From NCBI RefSeq assembly GCF_902806455.1, contig NZ_CADCWQ010000003.1, positions 1 to 41,604 on the forward strand: a DNA stretch of 41,604 nucleotides. The letters are read 5' to 3'. This DNA comes from Virgibacillus doumboii. GTDB lineage: Bacteria > Bacillota > Bacilli > Bacillales > Amphibacillaceae. Shown piece after piece: positions 25,868 to 33,314 of this stretch (position 1 is its first letter; the number at the start of each line of letters is the position of its first letter). The position numbers and the translations under genes were made by a program. The notes beneath the pieces were generated by a model. It was not told where the DNA came from, made no database searches, and saw only the letters and a list, made by a program, of their open reading frames with translations.

Positions 25868-26851
25868 TTATTTCGCGATATCTAGTTTCTCTATAAGTGG
25901 TTTAAATAATTTACTGCTGTCTTCCATCTGCTTCCCAAAATCCTCACTTCCCTTGGTTACAATACCAAGTCCATTGTTTTTCATAAATTCTTTAAATTTA
26001 TCTGATTCTGCTGCTTTTAAGAATGCTTCTTCGAGTTCTTTCACAACATCTTCAGGTGTACCTTTGGGTGCAACAACACCTCGCCATGCCCCAACATTTA
26101 CAGTTTCAACACCAGCTTCCTCTAGCGTTGGAACATCAGGAAGAGCTTCTGAACGTTTATCAGACATAACAGCTAATGTTTTTAATTTACCTGCTTCAAC
26201 CTGAGTCATTACTTCTCCCGGGCTAACTGTTACAGCTTCGATGTGACCACCTAACAGAGAAGTGATTGATGGAGCTGCACCATCAAATGGTACAAATTCA
26301 ATATCAATTTCATTTGCATCTGCAAAAGCTTCAGCTGACAGATGCCAAATAGCTCCAAATCCAGAACCACCCACACGAATTTCTCCAGGATGCTCTTTTG
26401 CATAGTCAACGAATTCCTGAACCGTATCATATGGAGCATCAGCGGGAACAGTTATTGCCGACGGATCAAAGTTCAACTGAGCAACCGGATCAAAATCTTC
26501 ATATGTGAAATCAGCTAACCCTAAATGAGATAGAAAACTTAACTCCACTGTTGCAAATGTCAACGTAAGACCATCTGGCTTAGCGGCAGCGCCTTCAGCC
26601 ATTCCGACAGCTCCGCCACCGCCTGGTTTATTTACAACACCAATGGATGCATCCAATTCCTTTTCTGCTATTTTAGCAATTGACCTGGCAACCGCGTCAG
26701 TACCCCCACCTGCAGCATGTGGTACAATTAGTTCAATAGTACTCCCAGCAAGACTGCTTTCATTCTCAGCACTTGATGCCGAATCCCCGGAACTACAAGC
26801 GCTTACAAATGTAAGTAATATAATTAAAAATAGCCCAAATACCTTCTTCAT
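25868..26851 (-). CDS. tctC: TctC/Bug-family solute-binding lipoprotein
   Basis: 327 aa. Signal peptide MKKVFGLFLIILLTFVSAC with a lipobox VSAC, so it is anchored to the membrane outside. Mature part has the Bug-family start TIELIVPHAAGGGTDAVARS, then VNKPGGGGAVGMAEGAAAKP, ITVPADAPYDTVQEFVDYAK, RVGGSGFGAIWHL and GAWRGVVAPKGTP. It binds the carboxylate substrate and hands it to TctAB. Ribosome binding site GAGAGGGGAA. Confidence 0.93.
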   Translation of the reverse strand: MKKVFGLFLIILLTFVSACSSGDSASSAENESSLAGSTIELIVPHAAGGGTDAVARSIAKIAEKELDASIGVVNKPGGGGAVGMAEGAAAKPDGLTLTFATVELSFLSHLGLADFTYEDFDPVAQLNFDPSAITVPADAPYDTVQEFVDYAKEHPGEIRVGGSGFGAIWHLSAEAFADANEIDIEFVPFDGAAPSITSLLGGHIEAVTVSPGEVMTQVEAGKLKTLAVMSDKRSEALPDVPTLEEAGVETVNVGAWRGVVAPKGTPEDVVKELEEAFLKAAESDKFKEFMKNNGLGIVTKGSEDFGKQMEDSSKLFKPLIEKLDIAK

Positions 26852-26920
26852 GAAAATTTCCCCTCTCTTATTTATTAATAAATTTAATGCTTATAAAAAA
26901 GCAAGTTATTGTTCAAAAAT

Positions 26921-27691
26921 TTAAGTATTCTTTATGTGTCCGCTGATTTTGGATAGCTTATTTGCTAGATCAGTAATTTCAACTGTTGCTTTTTCTTTTT
27001 TTCTAGTCCAACTAGATTCCGTCATCGTACAGCTAATTCCATAAACAATTTGGTTACTATAATCGTATATAGGTGCTGCTACACAATAAAATCCCTCTGC
27101 ACCTTCCTGTTCTTCAATAGCGTATCCGACCTTTTTCGCCTTTAAAATTTGCTTCCATAAATTATCAATATTTTCTACGGTACGTTCAGTCTTTTTTACA
27201 AAGTTAATTTCGGAAAATTTGGATTTTAACTCTTCGTAACTAAAATCTATTAGCTGAATCTTTCCAATTGCTGAAGCATAAGCTGGAAAACGCGTTCCCG
27301 GATCTGTAACAAGCTTTACAGGTGAACTACCTTCCTCTCTTCCTATATAAAACACCTCACCACCAATAAGTTTTCCTAATTGAATATGTTCATCAATAAT
27401 TTTTATTGTTTCTTTCGCTTCCTTTGAGAACGCTTCCAAAATATTAAATTGATTTAAGTACGTTGATCCCATAAATCCTAATACAGATCCCAATGCATAT
27501 GTTTCACTTTTTTCTTTATTAATCCACCCAAGAGTTTCTAATGTATGTAACAGTGAATACATTGAGCTTTTATTAATTCCAAGCTTGTTTGATAAATCTA
27601 TTAACCTGAGTTGTTTTGGATGATTAGCGATTTGTTCAATTATTAGATTCGCTTTTTCCAATGCTGGAACCCAATACTTTTTCTTTACCAC
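26921..27691 (-). CDS. IclR-family transcriptional regulator
   Basis: 256 aa, start GTG 27691 with AAAGGGG about 6 nt upstream. N-terminal winged helix at about 10-65 (LRLIDLSNKLGINKSSMYSL, then LHTLETLGWINK). The effector domain follows, with YIGREEGSSPVKLVTDPGTR, YASAIGKIQL and GYAIEEQEGAEGFYCVAAPI. It is read in the same direction as the transporter genes and has paired 16 bp sites at its own promoter, so it is probably autoregulated and a repressor relieved by a pathway metabolite. Confidence 0.92.
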   Translation of the reverse strand: MVKKKYWVPALEKANLIIEQIANHPKQLRLIDLSNKLGINKSSMYSLLHTLETLGWINKEKSETYALGSVLGFMGSTYLNQFNILEAFSKEAKETIKIIDEHIQLGKLIGGEVFYIGREEGSSPVKLVTDPGTRFPAYASAIGKIQLIDFSYEELKSKFSEINFVKKTERTVENIDNLWKQILKAKKVGYAIEEQEGAEGFYCVAAPIYDYSNQIVYGISCTMTESSWTRKKEKATVEITDLANKLSKISGHIKNT

Positions 27692-27707
27692 TCTTAACCC
27701 CTTTCTT

Positions 27708-27742
27708 GTTTATTATAATAAACTTAGTTTGTTTTTATAAAC
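27708..27742 (-). promoter_or_regulatory. Paired 16 bp operator sites before iclR
   Basis: GTTTATTATAATAAAC (27708-27723) is a perfect palindrome, followed after 3 nt by GTTTGTTTTTATAAAC (27727-27742). Same arrangement as 21829-21863. The palindrome contains TATAAT on the minus strand, a likely -10 of iclR. Confidence 0.75.
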
Positions 27743-28057
27743 TTTTTATCATTGTAACAGAATTCATATAATTGTCAATAATTATAATAAATTTTATCTA
27801 GAGAGGTTTATTTTACCATTCCTCATCAGTCAGAACCCCTTCGGTAGAAAAAACAGTAAGCATCAAACGCCTGTCATTTTTCAAAAAACCAAATTTTCTT
27901 CCAAAAGGGTCTACCTGGACGTGGTATTCTCATTAGTCTGACAGGATAGTAGGTTTTAGAAAACTTGGTATTCGCCAATTCTTCGTGACGAATGCCCAAG
28001 TGGACTTTTGCAGACAGAAACCGAATTATACGTTTCTGTTATAAAGGAAGAGAGATA
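27743..28057. other. Gap between iclR and the XRE gene, no gene
   Basis: Apart from AT-rich sequence next to the operator, nothing is recognised. The two genes diverge, so promoters for both must lie here or at its edges. Confidence 0.5.
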
Positions 28058-28306
28058 TTGGATATAGTCGTTATTAAAAAGCTAATTGGGAAACACATTG
28101 TAAAACGAAGAAAAGAATTAAAATGGACACAACGAAGGTTGGCGGATGAGTCCGGCCTAGATGAAAAAAATATTGACAGATTTGAAAGGGGGAAAATAAA
28201 TCCATATACGTCTACTTTTATTAAACTTGCCGTAGCACTGGAGTTAGATGTAAATCAAATACTTAAAGATATTCAACAAGAATACAACTCTTCTGACAAA
28301 CAATAA
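28058..28306 (+). CDS. XRE-family helix-turn-helix regulator
   Basis: 82 aa when started at TTG 28058, which has AAGGAAGAG upstream; the open frame reaches back to 27992 without a ribosome binding site. The whole protein is one XRE domain: IGKHIVKRRKELKWTQRRLA, then a DESGLDEKNIDRFERGK stretch and NPYTSTFIKLAVALELDVNQ. It may control the following sigma-like gene 117 nt downstream, or be host-derived; no operator is evident. Confidence 0.8.
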   Translation: MDIVVIKKLIGKHIVKRRKELKWTQRRLADESGLDEKNIDRFERGKINPYTSTFIKLAVALELDVNQILKDIQQEYNSSDKQ

Positions 28307-28423
28307 TCCCAGTTTTTCTTTCAACTACATCCTCGACAATTATCCGATTCACAATCTTCCTTACCATCATCTCAGGATCCGCAGAGTTTATTTCCTACTA
28401 CTACCCCATAAAGGAGCAATCAC

Positions 28424-28996
28424 ATGGACAACAAAATATCTGTTGAAGAAATCCTCGAACAAAACGAGCGGCGGATTCATTATCAAATCAAAAAAATGAA
28501 CATCCGCGATCCGCACAAGGAATACTTTCAGGAAGGCCTAGTCGCACTCTGGAATGCCTATGAAACCTATCAGCCCGACAAAGGCCCCATGGCAACATAC
28601 TTCAACTATACAATCAGGAACCGACTGATTGACCGCATGCGGAAAGAAAATAAGCATACCGAAATGCAGCGAAAAGCCATTCACGAGCAGCTAATACAAG
28701 CCTCCGACGGCAACCATCATTCCGAACAATCCAAAGCGACCATCCCACTGGTCCATACGTACAACTTCCCAATCAATGATCCTGACTTTTGGAAACAAAT
28801 AAAAACACACCTGACCGAAAATCAATGGAAATGGGTGTATTATCATATTATCGAGGACATGCCCTATAAGGACATTGCCATCACAGAAAATACAACCGTT
28901 GATGCGGTAAAAAGCTGGGGGAAACAAGTAAAGAAAAAATTGAAAAGTCCCCAATTCCGCAAAACTATCCATTTGGAAATATCCTCAACAAAATAA
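28424..28996 (+). CDS. Sigma-70-family-like protein of a mobile module
   Basis: 190 aa, AAAGGAG 10 nt before ATG. Residues about 25-65 match sigma region 2 (YFQEGLVALWNAYETYQPDK, then TYFNYTIRNRLIDRMRKEN). Residues about 125-170 form a region-4-like helix-turn-helix (LTENQWKWVYYHIIEDMPYK, AITENTTVDAVKSWGKQ). A polar linker takes the place of region 3. It could be an alternative sigma factor or a sigma-like activator. A broken copy lies at 5559-8640. It is followed after 29 nt by the winged-helix gene, and the stub copy keeps the same order, so the two form one unit. Confidence 0.8.
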   Translation: MDNKISVEEILEQNERRIHYQIKKMNIRDPHKEYFQEGLVALWNAYETYQPDKGPMATYFNYTIRNRLIDRMRKENKHTEMQRKAIHEQLIQASDGNHHSEQSKATIPLVHTYNFPINDPDFWKQIKTHLTENQWKWVYYHIIEDMPYKDIAITENTTVDAVKSWGKQVKKKLKSPQFRKTIHLEISSTK

Positions 28997-29025
28997 AATA
29001 TCATCTTCACAAGGAGCGAACCCAC

Positions 29026-29517
29026 ATGAACTATTTAAAAGAATTGAACGCATTTTATCAGCAAATCATCTTTAATCCACTTTCCGGATCGGCTGTTGCC
29101 CTTTGGAACACATTAATGCATTTCAATAATTTATGCGGATGGCAGGAGACTTTTTCAGTCGCCGCCTCCGTCATTGAGTTACAGTCAGGAATCAAAGGAA
29201 CTTCGTTTAAACGGGCACGAGATGAACTGCAGGAAAAAGGCTATATCCACGTAACATCACGCAGCGGTAACCAGGCTGCAGTTTATCGAATGATTTCGCA
29301 ATTTAAATTAATGGACCAAAGTACTGTTTGCACGGAGCAAGTGATTATTGCATTCAATTTGTACCACCTTTGCAGTTCTTTTTACCATTGTTTGCGGAGA
29401 AGTTTACCATACTTTGCGGAACTGTTTACCATTAAATCCCTCTCAATTCCGGTGATCACAGCCATCGGATTGACAAAGTTGTGCAACTTTTTTGATCCAT
29501 TTGTGACAAGAGAATGA
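29026..29517 (+). CDS. Winged-helix replication-initiator-like protein
   Basis: 163 aa, CAAGGAG upstream. Residues 1-95 resemble the N-terminal winged helix of phage and plasmid initiators of the DnaD/HTH_36 group: NPLSGSAVALWNTLMHFNNL, AASVIELQSGIKGTSFKRAR, KGYIHVTSRSGNQAAVYRM. From about residue 110 the DNA carries four 21-22 bp repeats although the protein does not repeat. The segment LYHLCSSFYHCLRRSLPYFA is paralleled by FYQLCGSSYHTLRRNVPAFA in an inverted fragment at 31392-31590, so this C-terminus is real coding sequence. Initiators with their origin inside the gene are known in phages; that role is inferred here. Confidence 0.65.
   Translation: MNYLKELNAFYQQIIFNPLSGSAVALWNTLMHFNNLCGWQETFSVAASVIELQSGIKGTSFKRARDELQEKGYIHVTSRSGNQAAVYRMISQFKLMDQSTVCTEQVIIAFNLYHLCSSFYHCLRRSLPYFAELFTIKSLSIPVITAIGLTKLCNFFDPFVTRE
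29361..29435 (+). repeat. Iteron-like array, four 21-22 bp direct repeats
   Basis: TACCA starts at 29362, 29383, 29405 and 29427 (spacing 21, 22, 22). Unit consensus TTTACCAnnnTTTGCGGAnnAG; the fourth unit is partial. The period is two helical turns and not a multiple of three, so it is not a protein repeat. It lies inside the 3' part of the initiator-like gene. The inverted fragment at 31451-31540 repeats the array with the same spacing. Confidence 0.8.
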
Positions 29518-29625
29518 ACCAGTTAATCCACTCACTTAAATAAAACACTATCTTAACCACAGCTTTAGCTGCTTGCCCTTGACCGCCGTGCCACTTCTTA
29601 GTGATCGCCGGAAGGGGTCGGGGCC
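29518..29625. other. Sequence between the initiator-like gene and the IS231-like element
   Basis: No gene. CACTTCTTAGTGATCGCCGG (29591-29610) is imperfectly repeated in reverse on the far side of the IS (31262-31281), so the IS entered the middle of an existing imperfect palindrome. The last 11 bases are the left target duplication. Confidence 0.5.
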
Positions 29626-29780
29626 CATAGCCATCAAGCTAACAAAAACGATGCTTTATAAAGCCTATCTTTTTGTTAGTTTTCCGTACCTATTTCTTCG
29701 TGTGTTCTAAAATAAGACATGACAAACTAAGCCCTACAAAAAGGACCTTTTAAAATATACGGATATTCAGTTTCACGATC

Positions 29781-31151
29781 TTATGCTACAGAAGATACAC
29801 TTTGTTTATAGGCAATATGAAGAATGTCAAACACGGTTTTCTTCTGTTGTTTATGACACTTCCTTCCGTTTATAGATATGCTTTTGTATATTCTTTTGAG
29901 CACCTTGACAAGATTTTCACCCTCGCTGATTACCGTTTGCGAAACGGTCAGACTTTCTTTTGCGATATCAATAGATTTGTATTCACTTACCTCCATCTGA
30001 TACTGCTGATAGAGCATTCTTCGACACTGAAAGGCAACGGATGAGCACAAGAGTAGTTGGATGAATGTGCCGTATAAATGGCATTCAAAGCGTTCCTTTT
30101 TCATTTTCTTTACCTCTTGTATCTTGAATAATGATTTCCATGTCTTAAAAAGAATTTCTATTTGCCATCTCAAAGAGTACAGTGAGTACATTTCTTCCTT
30201 TTTTACCATTCCCTGTGGTATATTGGTGGCAAATATATTCACAGAGATATTTCTCTGAGCGGAAAGGGTGCTTTTTCTTTTCTTCTTTTTTTGACCTAAG
30301 TGCTCCTTCCGCTTTTCTTTTTGTTCTTCAGTCAGTTTTGTAACAACGATTCGTGCAATGAGTGGCTTCTTAGCTTCTGCTCCTATCCGCACCTGGGTCA
30401 ACTCGGTTACTTCCCCTGGTTGTAACGATTCCGTGACCTTGTTTACATTTACCTTTTCCCATTGTCCATCATCATTTTGTTGGTAAAGATTCGTATCGTT
30501 TCTTATTCTAGAAACAAAGAAAGCACCTTTTTTGGCAATCATTGATAAATTTTCCTGTGAGAAATAGCCTAAGTCACGCAGACATAAATCGTCCGGTTGA
30601 ATATCATCCTGAATGGTTTTGGCATAGCTAATGTCACTTTCTTTTCCGTTTTGTATATGAAGGTGACGGAACACTCCTTCGTATAATTCATACTCGAGTT
30701 GAACCTTAACCCCCGTACCATTTGGCCCTTCATATCCCGTATAATCAGAAGGAAGATCAAATGAGGAGGAATCCAAAATTCGAATTCTGTTAAACAGATG
30801 TCTTTCCACAATAGATTGAGAACCGGACACCTGATTTAACCATAAAGATTTAAAAATCCGTCTCATGAATTCTACTGCCTCCGTATTGAAGCGTTGATTT
30901 AATCCTTCCGTTGAAATCTCCAAATCAAAAAATGAGCAAAGTTGTGCACAAAGTTCATTCAGAGTTTTATTCCCAAAAGATTCACCCAAAAAAGAACATA
31001 GCTGATAAAAATATTCCGGTTTCAATTTTGTATTTCTTTGCATAAAATCTACTTCTTTTGCCGACTGACGAATTTTTTCGCTGGAAAGTTTACGTTCTAT
31101 TTCTTGAGCAAAAAACTCTAACTCGTTACTTGCGTTTACTTTAGCAGACAT
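29781..31151 (-). CDS. IS4-family (IS231-type) transposase
   Basis: 456 aa from ATG 31151, preceded by GGGAGG; an upstream extension of five codons reads through that site. DDE pieces: RIRILDSSSFDLPSDYTGYE (first Asp), LCLRDLGYFSQENLSMIA (second Asp), and the IS4 signature YSLRWQIEILFKTWKSLFKI with Tyr, Arg, Glu and Lys at the usual spacing. C-terminal QLLLCSSVAF is also typical. No frameshift seen, so it may be active. Confidence 0.93.
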   Translation of the reverse strand: MSAKVNASNELEFFAQEIERKLSSEKIRQSAKEVDFMQRNTKLKPEYFYQLCSFLGESFGNKTLNELCAQLCSFFDLEISTEGLNQRFNTEAVEFMRRIFKSLWLNQVSGSQSIVERHLFNRIRILDSSSFDLPSDYTGYEGPNGTGVKVQLEYELYEGVFRHLHIQNGKESDISYAKTIQDDIQPDDLCLRDLGYFSQENLSMIAKKGAFFVSRIRNDTNLYQQNDDGQWEKVNVNKVTESLQPGEVTELTQVRIGAEAKKPLIARIVVTKLTEEQKEKRKEHLGQKKKKRKSTLSAQRNISVNIFATNIPQGMVKKEEMYSLYSLRWQIEILFKTWKSLFKIQEVKKMKKERFECHLYGTFIQLLLCSSVAFQCRRMLYQQYQMEVSEYKSIDIAKESLTVSQTVISEGENLVKVLKRIYKSISINGRKCHKQQKKTVFDILHIAYKQSVSSVA

Positions 31152-31161
31152 GAAAAAACCT

Positions 31162-31184
31162 CCCAAAAGTGTGTTCTATCTTTT
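31162..31184 (-). promoter_or_regulatory. Hairpin before the transposase ribosome binding site
   Basis: Arms CCAAAAG and CTTTTGG around about 9 nt, overlapping the start of the GGGAGG site. IS231 elements use such a stem to keep outside transcripts from expressing the transposase (family knowledge). Confidence 0.6.
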
Positions 31185-31281
31185 GGGAGAAATGATAGGA
31201 AAAATATGGGTTATGCCCAAGTGATGTGCTTAACTTGATGGCTATGGGGTCGGGGCCCCACCAGCGGAACTTAGAAGTGAT

Positions 31282-31361
31282 TGTCCGTGGTACGCTATTG
31301 ATGCGAATGAGCCTCAAGGCTTTATTTCTGTCATTCGCCATCAAAACCACTACCACGGACA
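31282..31361. repeat. Long nested hairpin next to the iteron arrays
   Basis: Outer arms TGTCCGTGGTA (31282-31292) and TACCACGGACA (31351-31361), perfect 11 bp. Inner arms TGATGCGAATGA (31299-31310) and TCATTCGCCATCA (31331-31343), with one unpaired base. Top stem GCCT/AGGC at 31311-31320. It is not explained by a gene and has no T-run. Could be an origin, transfer, recombination or RNA structure. Confidence 0.75.
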
Positions 31362-31391
31362 CAAACAAGGTCAAGGGTGGTGGGAATGTTG

Positions 31392-31590
31392 CTAAACACT
31401 ACAGCATGTTTTCATTTGGCAATGGTGGGTGCTATGTCTTTCTTCATCACTGGTAAACTCATCCGCAAACGCTGGTACATTCCTCCGCAAAGTGTGGTAA
31501 GAAGAACCGCACAACTGGTAAAAATCGTCCGCAATACTCAAATAATTCAGATGAACCTTTCCTATGCCTCTTTCAGTCGAACCCTGTAAG
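31392..31590 (-). pseudogene. Inverted 3' fragment of the initiator-like gene
   Basis: The minus strand reads VHLNYLSIADDFYQLCGSSY, then HTLRRNVPAFADEFTSDE and a stop at 31392-31394. It aligns with residues about 112-140 of the protein at 29026. Upstream homology is lost near 31590. It is the third trace of this gene in the window. Confidence 0.65.
31451..31540 (-). repeat. Iteron-like array, inverted copy
   Basis: TGGTA occurs at 31451, 31473, 31495 and 31516, each followed by TCCGCAA or ACCGCA after about 5 nt. Read on the minus strand this is TACCA with spacing 21, 22, 22 and consensus TTTACCAnnnTTTGCGGA, as in the array at 29361-29435. Confidence 0.8.
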
Positions 31591-31624
31591 CCACCTATAC
31601 TTCATTTGCTAACACAACTCTTTT

Positions 31625-31652
31625 TTGCAACTTACGTTTTTTATGATAGGAT
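31625..31652 (+). promoter_or_regulatory. Probable promoter of the plus-strand nuclease genes
   Basis: TTGCAA (31625-31630), 16 nt, TAGGAT (31647-31652), 55 nt before the start codon of the next gene. Confidence 0.45.
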
Positions 31653-31706
31653 ATTACTAACCAATATATGGATAAATTGATTAATAATTTTCGAAAGGAT
31701 GAGAAG

Positions 31707-32729
31707 ATGTCAATCCCAAATAACTTTAGAGCTGATGAGGCGTACTTACTAGGAATGCTTTATGGCAAAGGTGATCTCTTGTTTAATGATACTGGCCATG
31801 AAGGCAGAATAGTCCTTAAAATAAAATTCAGAAGGCCAAGTGTTGAAGCTTTAAGATCTGACAACATCAGCGTACCTCAAATGACATCAATACATAATGA
31901 ACCAATTCAGGTTAGTGTACATCAGGAATTTGTCCAACTTGCAAATGTGGTAGAACGTTTGCTAGGAACACAGGTTACATTAAGGATGCCGAGAACGGGT
32001 GGTAGAAGAAGTTCAAATACAAGCTGGGAAATGAAACAGATGAGGTTAGAAACTGATAACATTTCAACAACATCTGGTATTTTAGGAAGATTATTCGATT
32101 CAACACAGATTACAAGAGACACTATCAACCACATCCCTCAGTACCTTTTTGATAACAATATTTCCAGGAACAATGTATTATCATTTATCCAAGGTTTTTG
32201 TGATGCATGTGGATTGCCACCAAGTGAAGTTTCTTCCTATCGCGGAGGCAATGATCAAAGAGTACAATTGGAACCTAATTGGAAGAGATGGCATGTCCCT
32301 CTCGAGGTACTAAGACTATTCCAAGAGAAATTAGGTATCCCTGTTCAATTTATTAATTTTGGACACCCTCAAGTAAGAGGGTTAAGTTCTTATAGAGGTC
32401 AAAACCACCAAATTAGAATTTTTCTAAATGCTATTGATGAGCCCATATTCAGACTAGACTTTAAACAAACTGCTTTTCAGGAACTGTTGAACAACTATGG
32501 AATACACCCAGATAAAAATAACCGACCATTGTATCCGGATACGGGTGCAATTCACTTTAATATAACAAGAAGTACTAATGATCCTTTTAATGACCCAGAT
32601 TTACCCGCTGAACTTACTAACATAAAATTAGACGATAGTAGAGGCAGAAATAGAAACCAATTTAATTTACAAATTGCTAAACTATTACAACCAAACTTAT
32701 TTCCTAATGTTTCAATCAATAAAATATAA
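31707..32729 (+). CDS. LAGLIDADG-fold-like protein of the restriction island
   Basis: 340 aa from ATG 31707 (MSIPNNFRADEAYLLGMLYG), which has AAAGGATGAG upstream; an earlier ATG at 31668 has no such site. Two segments look like LAGLIDADG helices: AYLLGMLYGKGDLLFND (about 11-27) and VLSFIQGFCDACGLPPSEVS (about 166-185), with Asp in FCDAC at the expected acidic place. Such folds occur in homing endonucleases and some restriction or DNA-binding proteins. It is followed 12 nt later by a PD-(D/E)xK protein, so the pair probably works together, perhaps one as specificity and one as cleavage unit (inference). No intron or intein context. AT-rich. Confidence 0.5.
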   Translation: MSIPNNFRADEAYLLGMLYGKGDLLFNDTGHEGRIVLKIKFRRPSVEALRSDNISVPQMTSIHNEPIQVSVHQEFVQLANVVERLLGTQVTLRMPRTGGRRSSNTSWEMKQMRLETDNISTTSGILGRLFDSTQITRDTINHIPQYLFDNNISRNNVLSFIQGFCDACGLPPSEVSSYRGGNDQRVQLEPNWKRWHVPLEVLRLFQEKLGIPVQFINFGHPQVRGLSSYRGQNHQIRIFLNAIDEPIFRLDFKQTAFQELLNNYGIHPDKNNRPLYPDTGAIHFNITRSTNDPFNDPDLPAELTNIKLDDSRGRNRNQFNLQIAKLLQPNLFPNVSINKI

Positions 32730-32741
32730 GGTGTGATAGTA

Positions 32742-33203
32742 ATGGCTGAAAAGGATTTATATCTACCTATCAAAAAATATTTAGAATATAAATTAAATTT
32801 ATGTGGATATGATAAAGTTTATGTAGAAGTTACTGGAGAAAAAAATATATCTAATATAATTTACGAAAAATTTGAACACCAATTTTCAGTATTAGATAAA
32901 AGATTTTTTCCTGACCTTATAGCATCATTTAAAAACAATGCCAGAAATTACTCAATCACTATAGAAGTAAAAGACGACCCTTTAACAGTAAGAGATTTAT
33001 TTCAAGCACTTAGTTACGGGAAAATATTAAGAAGTAAAAAGTCATTTTTAATTTCAAACTATAGTTTACCTGACCAAATACGATACTTCTTGGATGATCG
33101 ACCGGATTTACTTAAATATGGTCATGGCGGGAGATTGTACATTGGTAAAATTGAGAAAAACGAAATATTAGACGGGCACTGGTTCCCAGAAAATCCGTTT
33201 TAA
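32742..33203 (+). CDS. PD-(D/E)xK nuclease-like protein
   Basis: 153 aa, ATG 32742 with AAGGTGTGA upstream, 12 nt after the LAGLIDADG-like gene. Residues about 57-85 read FFPDLIASFKNN, then YSITIEVKDDPLTVRDLFQA, a PD ... ExK motif followed by the helix LFQALSYGKILRSKKSFLIS, as in restriction-enzyme-fold nucleases. The small size suggests a bare nuclease domain, depending on a partner for recognition. It ends at a bidirectional terminator shared with the methyltransferase genes. No family name is recognised. Confidence 0.6.
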   Translation: MAEKDLYLPIKKYLEYKLNLCGYDKVYVEVTGEKNISNIIYEKFEHQFSVLDKRFFPDLIASFKNNARNYSITIEVKDDPLTVRDLFQALSYGKILRSKKSFLISNYSLPDQIRYFLDDRPDLLKYGHGGRLYIGKIEKNEILDGHWFPENPF

Positions 33204-33205
33204 AA

Positions 33206-33240
33206 AAAGTAAAGTACTTCATATGTACTTTACTTTATTT
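33206..33240. terminator. Bidirectional terminator between converging gene groups
   Basis: Perfect arms AAAGTAAAGTAC (33206-33217) and GTACTTTACTTT (33225-33236), A-run before and T-rich after. It lies between the plus-strand nuclease genes and the minus-strand methyltransferase genes. Confidence 0.8.
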
Positions 33241-33314
33241 TAATTCCCGACAATAATTTCTTTGTTTTATCATCAAAATTATGATTATTTTTCTTTATAA
33301 AAGTTTTAATTCTG

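Larger units (their letters stand above)
29626..31246 (-). mobile_element. IS231-like IS4-family insertion sequence, 1621 bp
   Basis: Terminal inverted repeats CATAGCCATCAAG (29626) and CTTGATGGCTATG (ending 31246). It is flanked by an 11 bp target duplication GGGTCGGGGCC (29615-29625 and 31247-31257), the size and GGG...CCC character expected for IS231. It carries one transposase gene and an upstream hairpin, and seems complete. Confidence 0.92.

Noticed and set aside
29361..29435. Repeat array as a CRISPR
   Set aside because: The 21-22 bp units are back to back with no spacers, lie in a reading frame, and no cas gene is present.
31707..32729. Intron- or intein-borne homing endonuclease
   Set aside because: It is free-standing with its own ribosome binding site, not inside another gene, and coupled to a nuclease gene in a methyltransferase island.
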